A stretch of DNA of 61,366 bases from Kitasatospora cheerisanensis KCTC 2395. GTDB lineage: Bacteria > Actinomycetota > Actinomycetes > Streptomycetales > Streptomycetaceae. The DNA is taken from assembly GCF_000696185.1 (NCBI RefSeq), contig NZ_KK853997.1, positions 5,521,844-5,583,209 on the forward strand, in the 5' to 3' direction. This document shows positions 33,484 through 42,192 of the stretch, piece by piece; position 1 is the first letter of the stretch, and each line of letters begins with the position of its first letter. The notes beneath the pieces were generated by a model that did no database searches, had not been told where the DNA came from, and saw nothing but the letters and a program-made list of their open reading frames with translations. The position numbers were made by a program, and so were the translations under genes.

Positions 33484-34395
33484 TTGACGCACCAGCACGC
33501 TGACCACCCGGCACCGGGTCCGTCCGAGGACGGGCCCGGTGCGGGCGTGTGGGGAGAAGAACAGGCGGAGAGCTCCGGCCCGCCGGACTGGTTCGCGGCC
33601 GTCGCGGAGGAGGACGACGACCCCGCCGGCCCGCCCGACTGGTTCGCGGCGGTGGCCGAAGAGCCCCCGGCGGCCGAGGAGCCGCCGGCGGGGGAGCCAG
33701 CGCCGGCCGGGGAACTGCCCGGGCTGATGCGGGCCTCCGACCTCGCCGGGGGGCGCCGCCGACGGCGCAGCGCGCTGGGCGAACTGCCGCCCGCCGCACC
33801 GGAACCGGCGCAGCAGCGGCCGCGGCCGAAGCGGCGCGCCAGGGCCGAACGGCCGGACGGCGAACCGGAGTCCGCGCCGGGCGCGCGGCCGGAGCGGCGC
33901 AGGCGGACCGCCGAGCAGGGCGACCCGGCGGAGCGCGCCCGCGACATCTGCCTGCGGCTGCTCACCGGAGCCGCCAAGTCCCGCAAGCAGCTGGCCGATG
34001 CGCTGCGCCGCAAGGAGATCCCGGACGAGGTCGCCGAGCAGGTGCTGTCCCGGCTGGAGGAGGTCGGGCTGATCGACGACGCGGCCTTCGCCGAGGCCTG
34101 GGTGGAGTCCCGGCACGCGGTGCGCGGACTCTCCCGCCGGGCGCTGGCCCAGGAGCTGCGCACCAAGGGCGTCACCGGGGAGGCGGCGGAACGGGCGCTG
34201 CTCCAGGTCGACGCCGAGGACGAGTCGGAGGCCGCCCGGGCTTTGGTGGCACGGAAGTTGCGCTCCACCGCCGGGCTGGACCGGGACGTGCGGACGCGGC
34301 GGCTGGTCGGGGTGCTGGCCCGGCGCGGCTACGCGGAGGGCCTGGCGTACCGGGTGGTGCGGGAGGCGCTGGACGCGGAGCCGGACGGCCGCTGA
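33484..34395 (+). CDS. recX: RecA regulator RecX with long acidic N-terminal extension
   Basis: RecX binds RecA filaments and limits their activity. The three-helix repeat domain occupies about residues 150-300 (RARDICLRLLTGAAKSRKQL, EVGLIDDAAFAEAW, ARRGYAEGLAYRVV). The first ~125 residues are an Asp/Glu/Pro-rich extension containing GPPDWFAAVAEE twice, 19 residues apart. The start is TTG, four bases after the recA stop, so it is co-transcribed; AAGGG in the recA end may act as ribosome-binding site. At 303 residues it is longer than typical RecX (150-270). Confidence 0.92.
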   Translation: MTHQHADHPAPGPSEDGPGAGVWGEEQAESSGPPDWFAAVAEEDDDPAGPPDWFAAVAEEPPAAEEPPAGEPAPAGELPGLMRASDLAGGRRRRRSALGELPPAAPEPAQQRPRPKRRARAERPDGEPESAPGARPERRRRTAEQGDPAERARDICLRLLTGAAKSRKQLADALRRKEIPDEVAEQVLSRLEEVGLIDDAAFAEAWVESRHAVRGLSRRALAQELRTKGVTGEAAERALLQVDAEDESEAARALVARKLRSTAGLDRDVRTRRLVGVLARRGYAEGLAYRVVREALDAEPDGR

Positions 34396-34491
34396 GCAGG
34401 GCCGCTGTCGGCCCTCGACGCGCGCTGTTCAGCAGGAAATGCGACGTGATGACTGTTGATCAGATCATCGGAGCCAATTCTCGATCGCATC

Positions 34492-34520
34492 TTGACCGTT
34501 TCGTAACCTCCGCCTAGCCT
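34492..34520 (+). promoter_or_regulatory. Promoter of the RNase Y gene
   Basis: TTGACC (34492-34497), 17-nt spacer, TAGCCT (34515-34520): a good match to vegetative Streptomyces HrdB promoters, 70 nt before the rny start. The surrounding 100 bp is notably AT-rich for this window. Confidence 0.65.
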
Positions 34521-34589
34521 CACACTCAGTGGCAGGACGATCGCGGAGGTCACCTCAGCGGCAGCGTGCGCAGGACGGGGAGTGGCCGG

Positions 34590-35993
34590 ATGGGGATCGC
34601 TCAGGACACCGGAACGGGATCCTCCCTGCTGCTGGCCGGAGGCGTGCTGATCGGCGCGCTCTGCCTGGTACTGCTCGGCGGGCTGCTGATGCTCCGTCAG
34701 CGCCGCGCCGAACTCGACCGCCGCGAGGAGCGGTTGACCGCCGAACTCCAGCGCCTGCACCAGCACGAGGACGAACTCGCCGCCCGCGCCGCCGAGTCCG
34801 AGCGGGTGCGCGAGGAACTCGCCGCCCGCAGCACCGAGAGCCGGCTGCTGCTGGAGCGCACCGCCGGGCTGACGTCCGCCCAGGCCCGCGAGGAAGTCGT
34901 CCGCGCCGCCGAGTCCGAGGCCCGCCGGGACGCGGCGCTGACCGTCCGGGAGATCGAGCGGCAGGCCGTCACCGAGGGCGAGGGCCGGGCCCGCGAGATC
35001 ATCGCCTCCGCCATCCAGCGGCTCGCCGCCGAGCACACCGCCGAGACCGTGGTCACCACCCTCCGGCTGCCCAGCGAGGACATGAAGGGCCGGGTGATCG
35101 GCCGGGAGGGCCGCAACATCCGGGCCTTCGAGGCCGTCACCGGCGTCAACCTGATCGTCGACGACACCCCCGGGCTGGTGCAGCTCTCCTGCTTCGACCC
35201 GGTCCGGCGGGAGAGCGCCCGGCTCACCCTGGAATCGCTGCTCGCCGACGGGCGGATCCACCCCGCGCGGATCGAGGAGGCGCACGAGCGCAGCCGCAGC
35301 GAGGTCGAGCGGCTGTGCGTCCGGGCCGGGGAGGACGCGCTGCTCACCGTCGGCATCGGCGCCGCCGGCGAGATGGCGCCCGAACTCGTGCGCACCCTCG
35401 GCACCTTGAGGTACCGCACCTCGTACGGGCAGAACGTGCTGGGGCACCTGGTGGAGTCCGCGCACCTGGCCGGGATGATGGCGGCGGAACTGGGCGTGGA
35501 CCCGGAGCCGGTGCGCCGGGCCGCGCTGCTGCACGACATCGGCAAGGCGCTCAGCCACGAGGTGGCCGGCAGCCACGCGCTGATCGGCGCGGAGTTCGCC
35601 CGGCGGCACGGCGAGTCGGCGGAGGTCGTCCACGCGATAGCGGCCCACCACGGGGAGGTCGAGGCGAAGACCGTCGAGGCGGTGCTCACCCAGGCCGCGG
35701 ACGCCTGCTCGGCGGGGCGGCCCGGGGCCCGCAAGGAGTCCGTCGAGGCATACGTGCGGCGGCTGGAGCGGCTGGAGGAGATCGCGCTCGCCCACGACGG
35801 GGTCACCAAGGTGTACGCCATGCAGGCCGGTCGAGAGGTCCGGGTCATGGTGCAGCCGGAGGCGGTCGACGACCTGCGCGCCCAGGAGATCGCGCGCGAG
35901 GTGGCCCGGCAGGTGCGGGAGGAACTGACGTACCCGGGGCAGATCCGGATCACGGTGGTGCGGGAGTCGCGGGCCACCGAGGTCGCGCGCTGA
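34590..35993 (+). CDS. rny: Ribonuclease Y
   Basis: A 467-residue membrane-anchored endoribonuclease that begins mRNA turnover. An N-terminal membrane helix (SLLLAGGVLIGALCLVLLGG, residues ~11-32) is followed by a coiled coil (~35-140), a KH domain (~150-215; KGRVIGREGRNIRAFEAVTG) and an HD phosphohydrolase domain (~285-375; ALLHDIGKALSHE, IAAHHGEVE). All RNase Y hallmarks are present. ATG 34590 is chosen because GGGGAG lies upstream; an in-frame start at 34566 is less likely. It is convergent with the flavin monooxygenase gene. Confidence 0.93.
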   Translation: MGIAQDTGTGSSLLLAGGVLIGALCLVLLGGLLMLRQRRAELDRREERLTAELQRLHQHEDELAARAAESERVREELAARSTESRLLLERTAGLTSAQAREEVVRAAESEARRDAALTVREIERQAVTEGEGRAREIIASAIQRLAAEHTAETVVTTLRLPSEDMKGRVIGREGRNIRAFEAVTGVNLIVDDTPGLVQLSCFDPVRRESARLTLESLLADGRIHPARIEEAHERSRSEVERLCVRAGEDALLTVGIGAAGEMAPELVRTLGTLRYRTSYGQNVLGHLVESAHLAGMMAAELGVDPEPVRRAALLHDIGKALSHEVAGSHALIGAEFARRHGESAEVVHAIAAHHGEVEAKTVEAVLTQAADACSAGRPGARKESVEAYVRRLERLEEIALAHDGVTKVYAMQAGREVRVMVQPEAVDDLRAQEIAREVARQVREELTYPGQIRITVVRESRATEVAR

Positions 35994-36006
35994 GCCGCCG
36001 AGGGCG

Positions 36007-37673
36007 CTATCCGGCCTGCTCCAGGCCGGGCGCGGCGGTCAACGGGGCGGTCAGGGTGTGGAGTTGCTCCGGGTGGAGGCCGGGGGTGGTGCCGAGCAGG
36101 TGGCCGTCGGGGCGGACCAGCAGGACGGTGTGCGGGACGGCGCCCGGGTAGGTGTCGGTGACCAGGACCTCGGTGGGGACGGGCAGCGCGTCGGCGAGTT
36201 CGGCGAGCCGGGGCATCAGGCCGGCGCCGAGCCAGTGTTCGGCCGACCAGACGGTGGTGCCCGGGGCGACCAGGACGAGCAGGAAGACGGTGCCGAGGCG
36301 GGCCCGCAGGGTGTCGGCGGCACCGTCGGCGGTGACCACGGGCAGGTCGGGGACCAGCACGCCGGGGGCGGTCGCGGGGAGCTGCTCGGTGAGCGAGGTG
36401 CCGCCGCGGCCGGAGCCGCGCTGCTCGGGAACCCGGACGGCGACGCCGGAGGGCGTCGCGGGGTAGGCGGGGGCGCCGCCGAAGCGGCCGGTGCCGAGCT
36501 GGCCGTCGGCGAGCAGCGGGGCGTGCTTGCGGAAGGACCCGGAGATCAGCGAGCGCCGGGTCTCGGCCCAGCCGCGCAGCGGGCGGAGCAGCGGCATGGT
36601 CTGGTCGACGGCGCGCAGCCGGGCGCCGACCGCGCCGCGGCGCTCGTTCTCGTAGCCGTCGAGCAGGGCGCTGTCGGCGGGGCCGCCGGTGGGCGGCAGG
36701 TGCCAGGCGAGGGCGAGCCGCCAGGCGAGGTTGTCGGCGTCGCGCAGGCCGTCGGCGAGGTTCTGCATGCCGAGGGCGCCGTGCAGGTGGGCGGCGTCGC
36801 CGGCCAGGAAGCAGCGGCCGGTGCGGAACCGGCCGGCCAGGCGCTGCTGGTAGGTGTGGTCGGCGGCGGCGAGCAGCTGGTGGGGCGGGAGTTCGCCGCA
36901 CCAGCCGGTGAGCGCGGAGGTGACCCGGGTGAGCAGGGTGTCGCCGGTGACGATGCCGGGCCAGGTGGCGTGCGGGTCGACGGGTTCGGCGGGCTGGGGC
37001 GGCCCGGGGGGAGTCGCCAGTCGAGCCGCCACAGGCCGTCGGGCAGCGGGCGGGCGGAGGCCTCGCGGTCGCCGCGCCACGGGGGTTCGCGGTGCAGCCG
37101 GGCCTCGCCGGGGAACGGCAGGTCGACGCGGACGGTGGCGACGGCGTGCCGGTCGACGGCGGGCCGGCCGGGGAAGCGGATCTTGAGGAGCTTGCGGACG
37201 GTGGAGCGGGCGCCGTCGCAGCCGACCAGGTGGCTGCCGCGCCAGCGGGTCTCGCCGTCGGCGGAGGTGGTGCGGACCGTCACGCCCTCGCGGTCGTGGG
37301 CCAGGTCGACCACCCGGTGCTGCGGGGTGAGCCGGATCAGCGGGGTGGCGGTGACGGCGTCGCGCAGGCCGCGCTGGAGGCGGTGCTGGGCGAGGTGCAG
37401 GACCGGCTCGTCGTCCAGCGGCAGGCGCAGCACCTCGGCGCGGCGGCGCCAGATGGTGAAGGCGTCCCAGCGGGCGGCGTCGGAGCCGACCCGGGTGTAG
37501 CCGATGCGGGCCAGGAAGGAGGCGGTGTCGGCACCGAGGACGACGGTGCGGGGGCCTTCGGGGCAGACGCCGGAGCCCTCGTCGAGGACCACGCTGGGAA
37601 CGTCGTTGCGGGCCAGGGCGAGGGCGAGGGCCAGACCGACCGGCCCGGCCCCGACGATGATCACTGGATCCAT
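36007..37673 (-). pseudogene. FAD-dependent aromatic monooxygenase (PheA/TfdB type), frameshifted as given
   Basis: With one base restored, a 555-residue flavoprotein hydroxylase. Rossmann motif GAGPVGLALALALAR (residues ~8-22), the NAD(P)H/FAD DG motif GCDGARSTVRK (~155), FAD motif FLAGDAAHLHGALGMQNLADG, and a C-terminal thioredoxin-like domain (~430-555) as in phenol or 3-(3-hydroxyphenyl)propionate hydroxylases. The frame breaks at the G6 run 37006-37011 (C6 in the gene): RLPP is followed one frame away by GPPQPAEPVDPHATWPG. Both halves are well conserved, so this is probably an under-called homopolymer. Substrate unknown. Confidence 0.85.
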
Positions 37674-37780
37674 GTCGGGGCCTTCGTGCGGGCGGCGCCG
37701 GCCGCCGCTGCGTCATATGCCGGGTGGGAGGTCCCAGGTGGTGTCACGAAGAGCAATGCAACAGATCACCTGGGTGTCCG

Positions 37781-38608
37781 TCAAGCAGCGGGTGTCGTGC
37801 GCCGGTTCGCGCCGCGGCGGCCGCGCGACTCGATCCAGTGGGCGAGGCCGGTGAGGGCGAGGCACAGCAGGATGTACAGCGGGGTGCCGACGAGGACGAC
37901 CGGGATGTACGGGTAGCCGTCGGAGTTGGAGGCGATCAGCTTCATCTCCCACAGCAGTTCGGGGTAGGTGATGATGTAGCCGAGCGAGGTGTCCTTGAGG
38001 GTGACGACCAGCTGTCCGATGATCGCGGGGAGCATCGAGCGGACGGCCTGCGGCACCAGGATCAGGCCCATCACCTGGGTCTTGCGCAGGCCCAGGGCGT
38101 AGGCGGCCTCGGACTGTCCGCGCGGGACGGCGTTGATGCCGGAGCGGATGATCTCGGCCTGCACGGAGCCGTTGTAGAGGGCCAGGCCGATCACCAGCGC
38201 CCACATCGGCTGGGCGCCGAACGCGGCCTGGTACAGCGCGAAGATCATGATGACCAGCGGCATGGCCCGGAAGAACTGCACCACCACGGTGGCGGCGACG
38301 CGCACCGGGAAGTGGTCGGAGAGCCGGCCGGCGGCGAGCAGCGAGCCGAGCACCAGCGAGCCCACCGCGGCCAGGCCGAACACCTTCAGGGTGGCCAGGA
38401 TGCCGTTGAGGATGCGCTGCTGGACGGCCGTGTACTCGAACGGCGACCACAGCAGCGAGTCGAACTGCCCGGCGTCGTTCAGGCTGCTGAAGACGTACCA
38501 GAGCAGCCCGGCGATGCCGAGGGCGCCGACCACGCCGAGGATCAGGTTGCGGGCCCGGGCCCGGGGGCCGGGGACGTCGTACAGGACGGAGGCGCTACGG
38601 GTGCTCAT
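37781..38608 (-). CDS. gluD: Glutamate ABC transporter permease GluD
   Basis: A 275-residue inner-membrane permease of the polar-amino-acid (HisM) family. About five membrane segments, with the binding-protein-dependent permease motif around GINAVPRGQSEAAYALGLRK and the LILVPQAVRSMLPAI segment that contacts the ATPase. It overlaps gluC by 4 nt and ends the gluABCD operon. A second permease in the same operon makes a heterodimeric channel likely. Confidence 0.93.
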   Translation of the reverse strand: MSTRSASVLYDVPGPRARARNLILGVVGALGIAGLLWYVFSSLNDAGQFDSLLWSPFEYTAVQQRILNGILATLKVFGLAAVGSLVLGSLLAAGRLSDHFPVRVAATVVVQFFRAMPLVIMIFALYQAAFGAQPMWALVIGLALYNGSVQAEIIRSGINAVPRGQSEAAYALGLRKTQVMGLILVPQAVRSMLPAIIGQLVVTLKDTSLGYIITYPELLWEMKLIASNSDGYPYIPVVLVGTPLYILLCLALTGLAHWIESRGRRGANRRTTPAA

Positions 38609-39255
38609 CGGGCCACCGCCAGTCGACGCTCAAGGGTGGAGAACAGGGCATTGATGGTGAAGCTGATCGCCAGGTAGGCGAGCGCGATCCAGATGAAGAT
38701 CTCGAAGATGCCGTAGCTCTGCTCGGTCAAGTGCTTCTGGACGCTGAACAGTTCGGGCACGTTGAAGGCGCCGGCGATGGCCGAGTTGCGGGGCAGCGCG
38801 ATGAACACCGAGCCCATCGGGGAGATCACCGAGCGGGCCGCCTGCGGCAGCACCACCAGCCCGAGGGTCTGCCCGAAGCCCATGCCGAGCGAACGGGCGG
38901 CCTCGGCCTGCCCGAGCGGCACGGTGTTGATGCCGGCCCGCAGCACCTCGCAGACGAAGCTGCCGGTGTAGGCGCTGAGCGCGATCACGGCGACGGTGAA
39001 GCTCTCGAAGTGCACGTCCAGCTGCGGCAGCACGAAGGTCACCGCGAAGAACAGCAGGGTCAGCGGGGTGTTGCGGAAGATCGTCACCCAGGCGGTGGCG
39101 AACCACCGCAGGACGGGAACGGGGGAGACCCGGAAGGCCGCCAGCACGAAGCCCAGGAGCAGCGCGAACAGGGCGCTGAGCGCGCTCAGTTCGATCGTTC
39201 GCAGGAAACCCTCGGCGAATGCCGAGAAGTTGTCACCCTCGAATATCAGTCCCAT
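38605..39255 (-). CDS. gluC: Glutamate ABC transporter permease GluC
   Basis: A 216-residue permease of the same family, five membrane segments, EAA-type loop in GINTVPLGQAEAARSLGMGF. It follows gluB by 41 nt and overlaps gluD by 4 nt. Together with GluD it forms the membrane channel of the glutamate importer. Confidence 0.93.
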   Translation of the reverse strand: MGLIFEGDNFSAFAEGFLRTIELSALSALFALLLGFVLAAFRVSPVPVLRWFATAWVTIFRNTPLTLLFFAVTFVLPQLDVHFESFTVAVIALSAYTGSFVCEVLRAGINTVPLGQAEAARSLGMGFGQTLGLVVLPQAARSVISPMGSVFIALPRNSAIAGAFNVPELFSVQKHLTEQSYGIFEIFIWIALAYLAISFTINALFSTLERRLAVAR

Positions 39256-39296
39256 GCCGGCGGCCCTCCTTTCTCAGTAGTCGGTCTGTCGGGGCG

Positions 39297-40214
39297 TCAG
39301 CCCGCGATCGGGTCCAGGGCGGGGACGCTCGGGGCGGCGGAGCCGGACAGGCCGAGGGTGGCGTCGTACGCCTTCTTCCAGTCGCCGTTGTCCTCGTGCG
39401 CCTTCAGGGCGTCGTTGATCGCCTTCTGCAGCGCCGGGTCGGTCTTGTTCAGGCCGACGCCGTAGCGCTCCTCGGAGAAGGGGGTGCCGACGACCTTGAG
39501 CTTGCCCTGGTTCTTCGCGGCGAAGCCCTTGAGGATCGAGTCGTCGGTGGTGACCGCGTCGACCTCCTTGGTCAGCAGCTTCTCCACGCAGAGCGAGTAG
39601 CTCTCGAACTGGGTGACCTTGGCGCCGAACTTCTGGATGCCGCCGACCGAGGTCGAGCCGGTGGCGGTGCAGACCGACTTGTCCTTGACGGTGTCGGAGC
39701 CGGTGATCTCGGTGTTGTCCTTGTTCACCAGCAGCGACTGGCCGGCGATGTAGTACGGGCCGCCGAACGCGACGCCCTTGTCCTTGCGGCCCTGGGTGAT
39801 CGAGTAGGTGCCGACGTAGTAGTCGATCTGGCCGCCGGTGATCGCGGTCTCGCGGTTGCTGGAGTTGATGGTCTGCCACTCGATCTGGTCGGCCGAGAAG
39901 CCGAGGTCGGCGGCGATCATCTTGGCGATCTCGATGTCGAAACCGCTGCGCTTGCCGGTCTGGACGTCCTCGAAGCCGAGGAACGGCTGGTCGGCCTTGG
40001 CGCCGATCTTGAGCTTGCCGGCCTTCTTGGCGGCGGTCCAGGTCGGCGAGGCGTCCAGCTTGGCGTCGCTCTTGACGGTGTAGGTGGGCAGCTGCGGGGC
40101 GGACGAGCCGCCACCCGCGGCGTTGTCGCTCGGGGAGCCGTCCTTGCCGCAGGCGGCGACCGCCGTCAGGGCGAGCACGGACAGGGCGGCGGCAACAGTG
40201 CGACGGGCCTTCAT
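39297..40214 (-). CDS. gluB: Glutamate-binding lipoprotein GluB
   Basis: A 305-residue extracellular solute-binding protein (SBP family 3). The signal peptide ends in a lipobox VAAC (Cys22), so it is a lipoprotein anchored outside the membrane. The binding fold carries GFEDVQTGKRSGFDIEIAK and DAVTTDDSIL. ATG 40214 is chosen with GAGGAG upstream. It is the second gene of gluABCD, after an 89-nt gap that may permit differential expression of the binding protein. Confidence 0.94.
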   Translation of the reverse strand: MKARRTVAAALSVLALTAVAACGKDGSPSDNAAGGGSSAPQLPTYTVKSDAKLDASPTWTAAKKAGKLKIGAKADQPFLGFEDVQTGKRSGFDIEIAKMIAADLGFSADQIEWQTINSSNRETAITGGQIDYYVGTYSITQGRKDKGVAFGGPYYIAGQSLLVNKDNTEITGSDTVKDKSVCTATGSTSVGGIQKFGAKVTQFESYSLCVEKLLTKEVDAVTTDDSILKGFAAKNQGKLKVVGTPFSEERYGVGLNKTDPALQKAINDALKAHEDNGDWKKAYDATLGLSGSAAPSVPALDPIAG

Positions 40215-40303
40215 GCGGTCGTTCTTCTCCTCGGTAGGGGCCACGGACAAGGGCTCCGGGCCTTTGCGAACTGACGCTACTGACGCTTGATCGGCTACGG
40301 GAC

Positions 40304-41071
40304 TCAGTGCTGGAGGATCTTCGAGAGGAAGTCCTTGGCACGGTCGGTGCGGGGCGCGGTGAAGAAGGCGTCGGGGGTGTTCTCCTCGACGATCTTGCCG
40401 TCCGCCATGAACAGCACGCGGTTGGCGGCGGAGCGGGCGAAGCCCATCTCGTGCGTGACCACGACCATGGTCATGCCCCGGGTGGCGAGCGAACGCATCA
40501 CCTCGAGCACCTCGTTGACCATCTCCGGGTCGAGGGCGGAGGTCGGTTCGTCGAAGAGCATCACCTTGGGGTTCATCGCCAGCGCGCGGGCGATCGCCAC
40601 GCGCTGCTGCTGGCCGCCGGACAGCTGCGACGGGTACTTGTCGGCCTGGGCGCCGACGCCCACCCGCTCCAGCAGCTCGCGGGCCGTCTTCTCGGCCTCG
40701 GCCTTGGCGACCTTGCCCACCTTGACCTGGGCGAGCACCACGTTCTCCAGCACGGTCTTGTGCGAGAACAGGTTGAAGGACTGGAACACCATGCCCACCT
40801 GGGCGCGCAGCCGGGCCAGTTCGCGGCCCTCGGCCGGCAGCGGCTTGCCGTCCACCTCGATCGACCCGGAGTCGATGGTCTCCAGCCGGTTGATGGTGCG
40901 GCACAGCGTCGACTTGCCGGAGCCCGAGGGGCCGATCAGCACCACGACCTCGCCCTGGGCGATCTCCAGGTCGATGTCCTGCAGCACGTGCAGGGCGCCG
41001 TAGTGCTTGTTCACCCCGCGCAGGGCCACCAGCGGCGCGGCATCGCGCAGCTCGGCACTGTTCTCGGTCAT
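40304..41071 (-). CDS. gluA: Glutamate ABC transporter ATPase GluA
   Basis: A 255-residue ATPase. Walker A is GPSGSGKST, the signature LSGGQQQRVAIARAL, Walker B VMLFDEPTSALDPE and the switch His is in VVVTHEMGFA, the pattern of polar-amino-acid importers. It is the first gene of gluABCD, divergent from gluR. Assigned to glutamate by its gene context (gluBCD plus adjacent gluRK as in S. coelicolor). Confidence 0.94.
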   Translation of the reverse strand: MTENSAELRDAAPLVALRGVNKHYGALHVLQDIDLEIAQGEVVVLIGPSGSGKSTLCRTINRLETIDSGSIEVDGKPLPAEGRELARLRAQVGMVFQSFNLFSHKTVLENVVLAQVKVGKVAKAEAEKTARELLERVGVGAQADKYPSQLSGGQQQRVAIARALAMNPKVMLFDEPTSALDPEMVNEVLEVMRSLATRGMTMVVVTHEMGFARSAANRVLFMADGKIVEENTPDAFFTAPRTDRAKDFLSKILQH

Positions 41072-41454
41072 CGCCGTCCGCTCCCTCGTCCTCCGAACCC
41101 GGGGCCAACTCGCTTGGTCCGCAGAGCCGGTGATGGTCCGTCTGATGCTCGGGGGCCGGAGCCGGCGGAGCCCTCGGCCCCCGAACTCGGGTGACTTTAG
41201 GCAGGTACACGACGTCCCGTCAGCCGATCTGAGCTGAACTTGAGGATCACGGTTCGGCTACGCCGGGTAGTCACCGAGTAGCGAATACCGGAGCGGTAAC
41301 GGACCGGCCGATGCGGTTGACCTGGTGACGGTTGATGGGAGTGGATGCCAGGATGGCCCGGTTCCGCTCGGACCCGCGCCATGCCGACCACCCGCCGGCG
41401 GCGACCGCGCCGCCGGCCCCGCCGCACCACGACGAACCCGCAGGAAGGAGCCCG
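41072..41454. other. Divergent gluA-gluR control region
   Basis: 383 bp without a gene. It contains the candidate gluA promoter near 41194-41223. Toward gluR, TTGACC at 41316-41321 is a possible -35 element without a clear -10. GluR binding sites would be expected here but no clear direct repeat was recognised. Confidence 0.55.
41194..41223 (-). promoter_or_regulatory. Candidate gluABCD promoter
   Basis: On the minus strand CTGACG (41218-41223) is separated by 18 nt from TAAAGT (41194-41199), about 125 nt upstream of the gluA start. Good -10, moderate -35, consistent with activation by a response regulator. Confidence 0.45.
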
Positions 41455-42186
41455 ATGCGCCTGCTCCTGGTCGAGGACGACGACCGCGTCGCCGCCGCCC
41501 TGGTCGCCGTGCTGGGCCGGCACGGCTTCCAGGTCCGGCACGCCCGCAGCGGCCACGAAGCGCTGGACGCGCTCGTCCCGGACGGCAGCGAGCCCTACCG
41601 GGTGGTGCTGCTCGACCTCGGACTGCCCGACCGCGACGGCTTCGAGGTGTGCAGCCGGATCCGGGCCGGCAGCGGCGTCCCGGTCATCATGGTGACCGCC
41701 CGCGCCGACATCCGCTCCCGCATCCACGGGCTCAACCTCGGCGCCGACGACTACGTGGTCAAGCCCTACGACATGGGCGAACTCCTCGCCCGCATCCACG
41801 CGGTGGCCCGCCGCGGCACCCCCAGGACCGCCGACGAGCACGGCCCCGAGCCGGACGGCCCGCTGGCCTCCCGCGGCGTCGAGATCGACCGCGAACGCCG
41901 CCGGGTCAGCGTCCAGGGCCGCGACGTGCCGCTCACCCGCAAGGAGTTCGACCTGCTGGCGCTGCTCGCCCAGAGCCCCGGCGTGGTCTACCGCCGCGAA
42001 CAGATCTTCAGCGAGGTCTGGCGCTCCGGCTGGGAGGGCAACGGCCGCACCCTGGAGGTCCACATCGGCTCGCTGCGCACCAAGCTCGGCCTGCCCGGCC
42101 TGGTCGAGGCGGTCCGCGGCGTCGGCTACCGGCTCATCCCCGACCAGCCGGCCGGCCCCGCCACCGACGACGCCGCGGAGCGCTGA
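41455..42186 (+). CDS. gluR: OmpR-family response regulator GluR
   Basis: A 243-residue response regulator. The receiver (residues 1-120) has acidic pair EDDD, phospho-Asp in VVLLDLGLPDRDGFE and Lys in DDYVVKPYD; the OmpR/PhoB winged helix is at ~140-230 (LTRKEFDLLALLAQSPG, GRTLEVHIGSLRTKLG, VRGVGYRL). ATG 41455 is chosen because GGAAGGAG is four bases upstream; the longer frame from 41332 lacks conservation. It is divergent from gluABCD and followed by its kinase, the arrangement of GluR/GluK in S. coelicolor, which responds to glutamate. Confidence 0.9.
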   Translation: MRLLLVEDDDRVAAALVAVLGRHGFQVRHARSGHEALDALVPDGSEPYRVVLLDLGLPDRDGFEVCSRIRAGSGVPVIMVTARADIRSRIHGLNLGADDYVVKPYDMGELLARIHAVARRGTPRTADEHGPEPDGPLASRGVEIDRERRRVSVQGRDVPLTRKEFDLLALLAQSPGVVYRREQIFSEVWRSGWEGNGRTLEVHIGSLRTKLGLPGLVEAVRGVGYRLIPDQPAGPATDDAAER

Positions 42187-42192
42187 CCACCC

